The notes below the pieces were generated by a model. The model was not told where the DNA came from. It did no database searches and worked only from the letters and a program-made list of their open reading frames with translations. Source: Hypoxylon rubiginosum (taxonomy: Eukaryota > Ascomycota > Sordariomycetes > Xylariales > Hypoxylaceae). Taken from it: a DNA stretch of 64,000 bases. Below, piece by piece: positions 21,360 to 32,358 of this stretch (within the stretch, counting starts at the first letter, position 1; the number at the start of each line of letters is the position of its first letter). The translations under genes were made by a program, and so were the position numbers. Where the stretch lies: NCBI GenBank assembly GCA_902806565.1, contig CADCXA010000027.1, forward strand, positions 868,001 to 932,000, written 5' to 3'.

Positions 21360-22819
21360 TCATTCGATCAATGGTTTCTTCTGTCCTCCTACTAGGCAAA
21401 ATCCTAATGCCGCTAGAGCGTTAGGGGCGTCAGCTAAGATGATGTTTCTTGCTGGAATCATGGGATTATTCGCATCGACTGAGGAGGCATCTTTTGCCGC
21501 TTGTTCGATCGCGTCCATCTCCTCCTTGCAAGCCTGATGATCCAGGGGACATATAACAATAGGTTGTCGAAGCGTAATATCGCGGGCTGCCGTCAATTGC
21601 GCCTGTCATTCGTAAGTGTTAGCATCAGCTCGCAAAACGATCCTCTTCACTCTATCCCGCTCTTCTCAAGGCATGATAAACATGCACGTACCTTTATACT
21701 AAGGAAGAATTCAATCTTGTATAATGTGGATTTTGTTGTGAATGAAGTAACGCCGTAATTCGGAAAGGCTGGTTGTCCCCTTCGAATAATTCCGTTTGAG
21801 TCTCTCAGGTCCTTGTGAGGAAAGATGATGCCCATATTGGTCACGTAGCCCTGCTCAGGTAATTTCATTCCGATGGGTTTGGTGTGCTTCTGCAACCGAT
21901 TGATCTTCTTGCTTGGCTCGTCGCCTTCGGGATTGTAGGTAATCTCCTCCTCGATCGCCAGCGTGATGCTTTTTATGCTGACTTTCCTCGCCTTAGACAT
22001 CCAGTCTAGATTTGGAGCCAATTTAATGTATACGGTAATCGGGTCCATAGGTCCGTAGCTCCATCTAGGGAGCGAAATGCCGAGCGACACAATATTATCG
22101 CTTGTCGCGACCTTGTGTTCGGGTCGGTTGTACATTCCAAAGGTCGATAAGGTATCGTAGCGCTGCAGAGGCACGGGGAATGCATATTTATTCTGTATGC
22201 TCTGGCCCTGCTGCACGGTCACTACCAGCTCGTAGAATGTCTCTGCGGTCCTGCTCGGAAGTTGGAGCGATGCTGGCGGTATCCTTCGGTTCGTCTCTTC
22301 GCCGCTACGCCCGTATGGGATAAACAGAACAAAAGGCAGGTCCATCGCCATGACGCTCTCTGCCTCTTTGCCCGTCGTACACCGGTATAGTAGAAGTTCC
22401 TTGCCAACAACGTCGGTAGTATCGCGTCGAGGGGTACCAAGGTGGCGCTTGGCTACGTTTTCGGCGGCGGGGTGGATCGTCTCCCTTCGCTGTAGACATA
22501 TTCGTACTAGGGAGATAGCGACGGGAGCGGAATAGCCTGTCGATGGTCTTATCTCAACCTTTCCTTCTATGCGCGGCTGCGAGCATTTGTTAGTTTGAGG
22601 CTAGACAGACTTGAGTAGACGTATCGCGTGGCTCTCATTTTGGATCATCGACACCATACACCCTAGACCGAAGGAGCGGAAAAACAGCAAGGCAGATGAA
22701 TACGACACACAGAAAAGAGGCCAACCCACCAATGTTGCTGAAATGCCGGGGTAGCCAACTAAGAAACTACTATTCGGAGGGCCAGAAACCCGGACGGAAG
22801 CTTGTACTCGATCCGTCAT
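21360..22819 (-). CDS. arrestin-like domain protein
   Basis: Exons 22819-22730, 22576-21692 and 21602-21360 join in frame to 405 residues. The layout is that of an alpha-arrestin: an N-terminal beta-rich half with GYPGISATLPRIEGKVEIRP, a middle DLPFVLFIPYG followed by SRTAETFYELVVTVQQG, and a C-terminal half with NIVSLGISLPRWSYGPMDPI and a final segment APNALAALGFCLVGG. Such proteins act as cargo or ubiquitin-ligase adaptors in fungal endocytosis and signalling. I see no PPxY motif of the kind that recruits Rsp5/HulA in the parts read, so an adaptor role for that ligase is not supported. Intron 1 ends CTAAC...CGCAG and intron 2 runs GTACGT...GACAG, both canonical. The start MTDRVQASVRVSGPP follows a stop-containing leader. 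Family assignment is by overall pattern, so moderately confident. Confidence 0.72.
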
Positions 22820-23391
22820 CTTCGCCAGAAGTGCCCGGCCAGTGGAAGGAGAAACGGTAGGTATTTGGCGTCGGGTCGGCGCATCTATTCCTCATCGACG
22901 GCCACGAGCCCGGCGCCCTTCTTGCGGAATGCGATCTTCGGAGTTGGTCCAATGCGATCGATACGAAGGGTATTACATGTCAGATCCTAGTCGGGGCAGT
23001 GATCCAATCCTCATCCGAATGATGGAAGTTTAATTTGCGATCGGGAATTACTATTGTCTGGGGTAGATGGCGGGCGGTGTCGCTTGCGGGGGAGAAATTG
23101 AGGCGAAGGGTCGGCGAAGGTCGCAAAAGGCGGGATACGATCGAAGTTTGGTTAGGTCGGGGATTTCCTCAAAGAATTACGTTGCTGTTACTACAGAAAT
23201 GGTGGCTGAGGTAAGGACGCGACGTTCGCTGGTGGAAGGGGTCACAAGCCCGCCTGCTTTTTGACGAATGTTGAATGTCGAATGTTGGGTGGACGACGGT
23301 TGTAACAATAAACAGGCGGTGTTTGGAGGTTTTGGAGGGATTGCGAGTATGAGTATGGAGTTGGTAAGTTGGTAAGTTTTGCAGCTTCGTA

Positions 23392-23425
23392 GCTCAGTGC
23401 TCGGTGCTCAGTGCTCAGTGCTCAG
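23392..23425. repeat. GCTCAGT/GCTCGGT heptamer repeat
   Basis: About four to five copies of GCTCAGT, one of them GCTCGGT, in tandem. Confidence 0.8.
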
Positions 23426-25115
23426 TTCCCTAGGACCCAAGGTAAACCGGGCAGCTTTCGACATAGACATAGACCTCTGGACCGGACGCAGATAACGGAC
23501 AGCGGCAGCCGAATCAGTTCAACATTGGAGGGGTTAAGGTTCTGGGCGGCATTCGGTGAAATCTAAGCTGTAAGCTGTAAACGTAAACGTAAACCCGTAA
23601 GACACGTAGACGTAGGCGTAGACACGGGCAGACAGGCAGATTGCATCCAAGACGGCTTTGTGTGAAAGAGGCGGGCCTTGATCTTGATTCTGATAATCAA
23701 AGCTACTTCGAACCCCCCACAAGCTTCTAATGCAGACCGACTAGGGGACTAGGGGACAGGGCGCTTCGTGTATTCTAGTCTTGTCGTTATTAAATTCAGG
23801 TAACAACCACAAAGAAGAGCCGGAAAGAATACAAGATGGATATAATTGGGAATGGGGAAACCTGGCAGATTACCACCTTACCCTAACCTGAAAGTTTGAA
23901 AGTTGGATGGGAGCTATAGGGAGAGACAAGCAGACAACAAGGCCCACAAGGGCATAAGGCACAAGGTGACAAGGCACAGGCACAGGCACAGGTACAAGGA
24001 GCGGACGACCCTTCCGATTCGGGGGCGGCAGGGCACTGTGGAGGAGGCTGCACGGCGATAAAGGTCGCCGTGGACCTAGGCGGCTTTAGGGGCATTAGGT
24101 ACCGACTATCGCCAACACCCTTTTCCCGGGAGGGTTTTTTCTTATATTACTGCCCTATAAACACATTCATACACATTCATGTCTGCGCATTAGGTACATA
24201 TGGATGATGAATTGACGAAAGACATGCATGCATGGAAAAGTACACAGACTCATTTCCGATTTCATTATTTATCTACATGTATGTAAAAGTCCATGTTTTA
24301 TAAATCATTCAAGATACCTGCTCATAGCTCTACATCGAGCTTCTATTCTACCTTAGGCAGGTGATGATTTCGAGCGCGTTGCTATCAATGACGACAGGAG
24401 TAAATACGCTCTAGCTTAACACCACTGTACCATATCCACCACTAGGGCCGCCTCTAAGCCTGTCGTTGCAACGGCATTGAAGATGTACCCTCATATGTAC
24501 TCGTTTAACCTAATAACCTTGCAATTCTTTATGAACTTTCTCGGCGCATATATACCTTAGGGACCTAATCTATAGTCGAGATATGCAAGAAGAAAAAAGG
24601 GAACGACCACATGGCATCCGGGGTACACGTGGTGCTGCGATAGAAGGCCTTATGTGCGCATGGAAGCTTTTCGGACGAAAAACGTACAACGCATCGGATA
24701 TGTATGTAGGTACTTTCAAAAGTCCTACGAAAGGGTTTTTGGGGTTGGGGGCCGGAGTGGGAATCAGAACCTGGTAACTTGGATGAGGCTGACGATCCTA
24801 AAGACTTGCCCCCTGCCTGTCGACGTTGCTCGCTTTCCATGTGTTAACACAGCTTCATGTTCGATACTGTTAGTATTATTAGTATTAATACACTTATACC
24901 TCTTATATGCCTGTACGAAAGAATAGACAGGAGATGACTATCATCTCGTCGAATCTCCAATTCATACTCGATTCGATATAGAAACACATCGAGATTGTAA
25001 TAGTTCTCGGAGAGAGCGATAACGAACCAGAAACCCAATCTTTCCTCGGGACAAATTGGGCTTCAAGGCTTCATTCTTCACCTGTCAGCTGCGCTTAGCG
25101 CTTACAGTAGTCCTA

Positions 25116-25187
25116 CCACATCTTCCACATCTTCCACATCTACCACATCTACCACATCTACCACATCCACCACATCCACCACACATC
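25116..25187. repeat. 9-bp minisatellite (CCACATCTA-type)
   Basis: About eight tandem nonamers drifting from CCACATCTT through CCACATCTA to CCACATCCA. It lies 620 bp upstream of the cyclophilin start. Confidence 0.88.
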
Positions 25188-25808
25188 TAACCCGCATCCA
25201 ACCCGCATCCATTGCGCGTTCTGGGCGTTGCATGTGCATGGGACGCCTTTACCGCCCAGCGATGCAACCCTTCGGTGCACCATCAATTTCCATACGGTAA
25301 CCCAAATCGAAGAAGCGTTTCCCAAGAAACGACAGAATGATTCGCAGGAGTTGGGTCCCACTTGTCTCCTTCTCCAGAAAAAGCCCTTCTTAGCAAGATT
25401 CTACCCTTATTCTACCCTTAAGGATCCAATCGATGGCACCCAACGGAGGTATCGTATCCGATTATGAGGGCGCTAAAAAAGGACCTGCATACAAATGGCC
25501 TCCGGTGCTACCTAGCAGCCCTAGCCAGCCCTGTCCAATCAATATAGGGCGGTATACCCCCCGCACCGGCCCCTGGATCTGGGACCTACGTGTTTTTTAG
25601 TCTCCTCCACTCCGTGACCCCACAGTTCTTTATCGTGAATCGCAACTATTTTTTTTCAGCCTCCAACGTCAAGCTGCCTGGCTGCCCACTATTCTATACG
25701 TTCCATACGATCCCGTGACATAGGATAGAGCTATCCCTAATAGCGTCAAATTCATAGGTCGCTTCAACTCATATATCAGACATGCGTTCGTGAAAGCTCG
25801 TCAGCGCC

Positions 25809-26366
25809 ATGTCTGTTACTCTGCATACAACTCAGGGTGATCTGAAGATCGAGGTTTTCTGTGAGAGCGTGCCCAAGACCGCGGAAGTACGTCCACCTAG
25901 CCTTCACTCACTTATAAAATCAGACAGCTAACCAGTGTGATAGAACTTTCTGGCACTCTGCGCCTCCAGCTATTATGACCAGTCACCTCTTCACCGCCTA
26001 ATCCCGGGCTTCATGGTCCAGACGGGCGGCCCTGCGAACCCCACGCCAAATAACCCAAAAGGCGGCCAATCGATCTGGGGCGGGACCTTTGAGGACGAGA
26101 TCCGGCCAGCCCTCAAGCACAACGCGCGCGGGATCGTTTCGATGGCAAACAAGGGCCCCGGCACCAACGGCTCGCAGTTCTTCGTCATCTTCGACAAGGC
26201 GCCGCATCTGGACGGCCTCAACACGGTGTTTGGCAAGCTCATCGGAGACGATAGTCTCGCCACTCTGTCGAAGCTGGAGGCGCTCGATATAGACAAGAAG
26301 AATAGGCCGAAGGAGAAGGTGCTGGTTGAGAAGATCACCATTCATGCCAATCCACTCGCAGGGTGA
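25809..26366 (+). CDS. cyclophilin-type peptidyl-prolyl cis-trans isomerase, PPIL3/Cyp10 type
   Basis: Exons 25809-25886 and 25944-26366, 166 residues, joined after KTAE to NFLALCAS. The single cyclophilin fold is complete: HRLIPGFMVQTGGP with the catalytic Arg, IVSMANKGPGTNGSQFFV, and HLDGLNTVFGKLIGD. At the site that is Trp in cyclophilin A (the cyclosporin contact) the sequence reads His-Leu-Asp. This is the PPIL3-class pattern and predicts weak cyclosporin binding. PPIL3-type cyclophilins occur in spliceosomal complexes. The start MSVTLHTTQGDLKIEVF is the standard N-terminus of the class. The 57-nt intron has GTACGT, CTAAC and GATAG. Confidence 0.93.
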
Positions 26367-27250
26367 AAACTAGAGTATTCATTTTCCTCTGCAGCCCTCA
26401 AAACTTGCAGCCATGAAGATCAGTCCTAGCCAGCAACATCTAGGTGTTGCCATAAGACGTAGATCTTACCCAAACTCGATAGTGTCCATATTTATGTAGG
26501 GAGTTAGGGTATGCGTGAATGGCCTCGTAACGACAGCCTTACTTCATCCATGGCGCACTTCACGACACCACGGAGATGCAGCATATAACAAGGTACACTG
26601 TTGTCGGTTCTTAACGAGTCTTGCTCGCATGCGATGTAGCCAACAATTCCTCCGTGGGTCATCAGTCTGCATAATCGTACAACAGCTCTCCCGCAACATG
26701 AGACACTGAATACCCGGTTCGTGTAATTTTATACAACATCTCTGCTTGTAGTCCTATATTCCGTAGTAAATTGTAGTATATAGCATGTACAGCTTCTCTT
26801 GAAGAATTTAGAAGGTTTGTAGGCCCACAAAGTCGCCAGCGATAACATGTAGAAGTTTGTCGCCAATTACGGATATGTAGATAACTGTTTGTGCACGGTC
26901 ACGGTCACTGAAAAACTTAAATACGTAGGTACATACACTTAAGCATTTCAATTCACAAAGGCAGCACGTTCCATAACCCCTAATACAGCATGCACTTCCC
27001 CGAGCCTTTTTAGATCTCAATCCTCAATCTCTCGTTTACCACGGCAATGGCCCATCCAGACTTCAGTGTAAGGCTGTAGGCATAGCAACCGTGACAATTT
27101 CTTCGGCAGCTAATGCCATTGTCTGAACACTTTTCACTTTTGACTTAAAAAAATATACCTACGGCAATTCAGCCACCGCGATTCGTTCAACTTTCCCACG
27201 TTGATCATTCCCTTAGCTACCCGCGGTACTGGTCATCCCCCATCGCCGCC
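26367..27250. other. intergenic region
   Basis: About 0.9 kb with no supported gene, between two genes on the same strand. Confidence 0.5.
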
Positions 27251-28410
27251 ATGGCTATCCTTGAGGACGTGCCCGGAGTCACCGTCACAGTTCGCATCAA
27301 TGGTGTGGATTGTGTCGAGTATAATGACCCTGAAGCATCAGATCAACAACCAGCTCAGCCAACCTCGTCCAAATATATCGAGTCCCCTGATGATACTGAG
27401 TTCACTATCCACCTCAAGGTAGACAGCCGATACGACTGGAGCTACAAGAAGCACGCACTCTCTCTTCATGCTTTCGCCGATGCCGCATTCATACATGGTA
27501 AACTCTGCAGCGAAAGAAAGTTAGTGAACGGAAGGTACGAGCGTGAGATCACTGGAAGAGAAGAGCTCTGCCAAGACACTGGATATTGGCAGAATCACAG
27601 ACTCAAATTCTCTGCGGTGACAACTGGTACGTCTGAGCTTCTAAGTGGGTTTCAATATAAATTGCTCACATATAGTGTTCAAGTTGACGACGCGACTAGA
27701 GACCGCGTCGAAAACGACAAGGAAGCATTCCAGAAGCTAGGACTGATCGAAGTCAGAGTTCGGCGCGTCACTACCCATGGACACAAGGCATCGAAGCAGC
27801 ACAAGCATCACCAACCCAAGGCTTCCCTTGAGCTTGCCGAGAAATCTATGAAGGGAAAGGCAATCTCTCATGGAACTACGTAAGGATAGCGGCATTGTAT
27901 TAATTAGTTATGACGCTAATGGTTCTTCCTAGATTCTCTACCGCCGAACGTATAAGAAAACCCTCTTTCACCCAAAGCAAGCCCCTACCTGAAGACAATG
28001 GTCCAATCGCCATCTTTCTCTTTCGATACCGATCAAAAAGTGAGCTATCTGATCACACTACCCGCTCATACCCCACAGCTAACCAAAGAAATAGAGGCGT
28101 TACAGCAAGAGCTCATCATCCCAGCCACGCCACCCCCTCTGCCTATCCTTGATGGGCTTTCTGAGGCAGAAATGCGTCGACTGGCAGCGGAGAGACTTAC
28201 AGAACTTAATGTGAGCAACTCCTATAACCGGTTCTCCCACGTAAAACACCTAACTCATCAATTTACCACCAGGAACGGAAGCCCATAAAAGGGGAAAATA
28301 CGACTGCTGTTAAACGCGAGTTGAACTCTGTTCAGGACCTGACTGAAGACGATCGACCAACCAAGATCCGGCGACTCCCCTCCGAAGTTATAGACCTCAC
28401 AGATGAATGA
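27251..28410 (+). CDS. DUF7918 family protein with C-terminal SUMO-type motifs
   Basis: Five exons (27251-27626, 27684-27879, 27933-28039, 28095-28210, 28273-28410) make 310 residues. The first ~235 residues fit the fungal DUF7918 pattern as I remember it: MAILEDVPGVTVTVRINGV, KYIESPDDTEFTIHLKVD, KALKGK-like SMKGKAISHGTTFSTAERI, and AIFLFRYRSKKALQQELIIP. The molecular role of the family is unknown. The C-terminal ~45 residues are charged. They contain two psi-K-x-E sites (IKGE and VKRE) and end with EVIDLTDE, a good SUMO-interacting-motif shape of hydrophobic core plus acidic tail. A Lys/His-rich stretch (GHKASKQHKHHQPK) precedes the last third. All four introns are 53-62 nt and keep frame, which supports the model. 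A protein binding or carrying SUMO in the nucleus is an inference. Confidence 0.85.
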
Positions 28411-30438
28411 GGGTGGTCCGGGATGTGATACAACGTGTTGCGGACTTACTGTTTATTCGGGGCATTCGGTTGTGTAGGGTCTTATAAGAAAGAGGCATGT
28501 TGATGCTCGAGGCAGTAATACCCACGTCCCTAGCAAGCAACTAAGTAGATACCTATTATATACCCCTAGGTTCCCTGTAGGAGATGAATTGATGATTATT
28601 TACTAGCAAATATGATCGTTCCCGCGTTCAAAGATATAGTATCGATGCATTGATCTATAATACGGTAACATCTCAAGGACGTAGCCAGGGGAAGTAAACA
28701 AAGAAATAACGTCAGATGAAAATATGCTCAATTTGAGGATCAGAACCAGACTTTAAGATATTGGCCTTTACCAACGACCTTCTTGTCAAATCGCTACAGG
28801 TCTTAAATTTTACATCTTGTAGCCTCTTTTGGTAAGATCTTAGTAGACCGTGGCCCAACTTCCCAACTGTCTCCTAGATAGTTCCAATAATGATCACTAG
28901 GCGAAGAAGAACCTGTAGGAGTCTCGGTGTTGCACATATACGAAGCTGCAAAGTCACCACGGGACGTTCCTTAGCCCTCGTACCCTGAAGGTTGACGCCT
29001 TTGTTTAGTGTTTCTTATTATATAAATGTAAAGAAATCATTATTTTCTTAGAAGGTGGTAGATAAATGAAAGCGGAAAGGGGGCAAGATTGAAGAAAATA
29101 GGAGAAGTGGTCGAAGAATCGATTCCACAACCTACGAAAAATTCCGCCGTGGGAGGCAATCGTGATACTGTCAAGTCACGCAGTCCGCGGTCCAGCATAC
29201 GACTAGTTTTCTCTAACCTCAAGTCACCTAACGTATGACCTATGTTACGTGGAAGGCTGGTAGATTTTACTTTTATCACCTTTTATAACCTTTACTCTAG
29301 GGCATACTTTCATTGACCAAATTTCAAACCGTGCCCGGTTGCCTAGAGTTCCTGGGGGTCTGCCCGCTAACTGTTGGCCGCTGGCCGGCAGTTTGTCATC
29401 TTCTCAACCTGAGACTTTTTCCAGCTGTGACGATTATCGCGTATATTATTTATAAACTTGACGTTGCGAAGTCTAGTGCAGCATGCCGTCGTTCCATACT
29501 ATATAGTAAACAAACCATATTACTTATCCCCTCTTGATTATGGCACGAAAGTATACTCAATACGCCAAGCTGTGTTAATCCTTAAGCACCAGTCATCTGT
29601 CAAGGTACCTACCAGTAAAGACCTGGACTGCAGAATCGGTGGCTGGGCGATATCACGTCGAAACGGATTTGTTGCTTGGGTGCTCTGTTCCGTGATACGT
29701 AAAAACGAAAGTTGAGTTACAACATCAACTCCACGTATATAAGAAATATATACGCACCAAATACAAGGCGGCAGTCCCCTTACAGGCTGGCTGGTCTTGA
29801 TGTACATAAAACCCGAGCCCACGTGGTAGTGGAATATCCAAGCCTTGCGAAACAGCCAACGACTTCTTGGTGAACTCTATCTCACGCCTGGACAATGCTT
29901 GACGATGACGAATCGTAGAAAGTCCTGGTTTAAGGAGAGCCCAGCCGCTCGGCCCTCGACCGATTCATGACTCAACAAGTAGCTTCAGAGCCGGGTCCTG
30001 TTTCAAGATAATATGGCCCTCGAATTAACTTTGCAGTGGATGTTGGGCGCCTTGAGCTACGACCCAACACCCACTGAGCACCGCCCTTTATGGTTATCCC
30101 CGCTGCCTCAAAATATTGTAGATTAGGACTCAAACGTACCCATAGACGCGCCAGTTGCGCGGGACGTCAAAGTCTAACCGCTGGGGGGCGAAGTGGTAAA
30201 GGTCAAAACCGAGAGTGGGAGGAGAAAAGTCGAAACCGAGAGAAAAATAACAGCAACAACATCCATCTTGACTGTACCGATCTGTGTCTCGACCAAGTTG
30301 CAACACCAACAGAAAAATCACAGGAGAAACCAGCTTTCTTCATCCAAACCAAACGAGGACAGCATAGCCTCTGCTCCTTTTTGACCAAAGCCCTCTCATA
30401 ACCTACATATCCACAAACAACCAATCTTTCTTTTCACC
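28411..30438. other. intergenic region
   Basis: Two kilobases with scattered short open frames (29040-29279, 29313-29537 and others) that show no coding bias. Nothing recognised. Confidence 0.5.
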
Positions 30439-31275
30439 ATGACACACACCACTCCCCCCATCAAAGACTTCTCGCCCTTCGCGGCGCTCAGCTCGCCCGT
30501 AGTCGCGCTGATATACCTACTCATATCACTCTACCTAGCCGTCTGCGCAGGCGTAGCCTGCAAACTAGCCAACTCCAAGGTGCGCCCCGACCACCCGCAC
30601 CGGCGTCTCGCGCTCTTCCCCGCCGCCCTCGGCTTCACCGTCCTAGTCGCGTTCCTCGCCGTCCCCGCGGTCCTCGGCCTCGCCGTCTGGGCCCTCGCCG
30701 GCTCGTGGATCCTGGCCCGCCGGCGGCGGCTCGTCGCGTGGTGGCGGGAGCGCCGGCGCGAGGGCCGCGAGCGGCAGGAGCGGCTCGAGCGCCTCCGGAT
30801 CTGGCATCGGGACCTGGACCGAGGGGTCCTGGACGACGACGCTACTACGCTGGAGGGGGGCAACGGAAGCATCCGGACCGCAGGCACCAGGTTCGGCGAC
30901 TCCAGCGACACTTCATTCGACTCGTACTCCTCAACTTTACTCAGCGGCGGCGGCGGCGGCGCCTCGCCCGCCGCCCGCCATCACAGCCGAGACGACCACA
31001 GCGATAGCAGCAGCAGCAGCACCACCCGCCGCAGCCGGCATGATCGTGATCGTGATGATCGCAACGGTAACAACAGCAGCAGCAGCGTCCGCCGCCTGCT
31101 GGCCCCGGTCCCGGACCGCCGGGACGACGGCAGCAGCGACGGCGGCAGCAGCAGCGACGGCGGCGCGGGCGCGGAGCCCCCGTTCCTGATGCTCCCGCCG
31201 CCCGCGTACCTCGCGCCGTACGTCGACCGCGACACCTGGGATAGCGGATACTCTAGCGACATCGCGACGTTCTAG
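30439..31275 (+). CDS. two-TM membrane protein with low-complexity tail, hypothetical
   Basis: Single exon, 278 residues, not recognised. Two hydrophobic segments are clear: VVALIYLLISLYLAVCAGVA (about residues 20-39) and FTVLVAFLAVPAVLGLAVWA (about 64-83). A strongly basic stretch (ARRRRLVAWWRERRREGRER) follows, so the C-terminal ~190 residues should be cytosolic by the positive-inside rule. The tail is Ser/Gly/Asp-rich with AGC-type trinucleotide runs (SDSSSSSTTRRSRHDRDRD, SSDGGSSSDGG) and ends with a better conserved-looking segment PPFLMLPPPAYLAPYVDRD. Very high third-position GC supports the frame. Function unknown. Confidence 0.68.
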   Translation: MTHTTPPIKDFSPFAALSSPVVALIYLLISLYLAVCAGVACKLANSKVRPDHPHRRLALFPAALGFTVLVAFLAVPAVLGLAVWALAGSWILARRRRLVAWWRERRREGRERQERLERLRIWHRDLDRGVLDDDATTLEGGNGSIRTAGTRFGDSSDTSFDSYSSTLLSGGGGGASPAARHHSRDDHSDSSSSSTTRRSRHDRDRDDRNGNNSSSSVRRLLAPVPDRRDDGSSDGGSSSDGGAGAEPPFLMLPPPAYLAPYVDRDTWDSGYSSDIATF

Positions 31276-31755
31276 AGGGCTACGCTACGCTAAATGGTAA
31301 GTCGTGGATTGCCTACCCTTAGGTACAGCGCACGATACGTGAGAAAAATTGATTGCTAACTACGGATTAATACGTTAGGCATGATAGGAGATGTTCAGAG
31401 ATTTAGCCTTTTTGACGTTGGCCCTACGGACGAGGGGTTGGGGCATGTTGGCCCGGATAGGGGGGGGAGCTGAGACAAGACAGGGGGGTTTCTTTCTGTA
31501 TGCATGCTCAGGCTCTCGATCGTTTAGGTAGTTGAGAACTCGGGCAACAGCGATATTTATTTTTTGTTTCGTACTGCTTGGTATACATTGCGATAGAGAG
31601 GAGTTAAAGCGGAGTTTTTGGTTGAAAACGGGAGTCATTGAAGGAGTGTTGGCAGATTTAATCGTCGTATTTTTGGTGTTTGGTTAGACGGATCAAATCC
31701 TGCGCGGATATATACTAAGCTAACATTCTGCATCTCTAATAAGTCACGTGGCTTA
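31276..31755. other. intergenic region
   Basis: No supported gene. It separates the two-TM protein gene from tRNA-His. Confidence 0.5.
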
Positions 31756-31844
31756 GGTGGTTTCGTATAGTGGTTAGTACAACACGTTGTGGTCTTCTCC
31801 CATCTTAAACCGTGTAAACCTGGGTTCGATTCCCAGAACTGCCA
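31756..31844 (+). tRNA. tRNA-His (anticodon GTG), with intron
   Basis: Acceptor stem GGTGGTT pairs with AACTGCC (two wobbles). D arm is GTAT...GTAC, and anticodon stem ACACG/CGTGT encloses TTGTGG+C. T arm is CTGGG-TTCGATT-CCCAG. The anticodon is GTG. A 17-nt intron is inferred at 31793-31809, just after position 37. GTG is one of the four GUN anticodons whose G34 is replaced by queuosine in organisms that salvage it. A weak T4 tract at 31857-31860 may terminate transcription. Confidence 0.92.
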
Positions 31845-32358
31845 TATTTCATTTCCTTTTGCATGTGAATACTCACTCCCCTTTTTACTCCTGCATGGTG
31901 TATAATGTTTTTAATTGACGATGAGTTCGTTGCTGGATCATGATTTAAAATGCGTCTACAGGGGCAAAAACTCCTCCGCAGTCTGTAATGTTTGTGTGTA
32001 TGGGGCTTAGGACCTTTGAGACGCGAGTATAACACGGTGCCTAGGCACAGTCTATAAAGGCACAAGTTGGGCCACATCGACGAGACCTAGACATGTTAGA
32101 CACATGACGTGGATGAATCATGCCAAAACAGATCCGATGATTAAAAAATCAATTTATTCTCTTAAATCTCTACAGGCACAAATATAAAAGGGGTTGAAGG
32201 TTGGATATTAGCAAGACCAATACCAGAAGAAGTATATACAGGAAGAAACGCATCCAATGTCCTCTACCCGACAAGAGGGGAACACAGGATGAGACAAGAC
32301 AAGACACGGTTATCGTCACCAACGCCGTTAGGTTATTTCATGTGCAGCCGTAAATGTC
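31845..32358. other. intergenic region
   Basis: About 0.5 kb with no supported gene, between tRNA-His and the 3' end of the Lcb3-type gene. Confidence 0.5.

Larger units (their letters stand above)
22820..25808. other. long intergenic region
   Basis: Three kilobases between divergent genes with no supported coding region. It includes the GCTCAGT repeat at 23392-23425, ACGTAAACGTAAAC units near 23578-23595, GGCACA repeats near 23965-23990 and the CCACATCTA array at 25116-25187. Confidence 0.5.
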
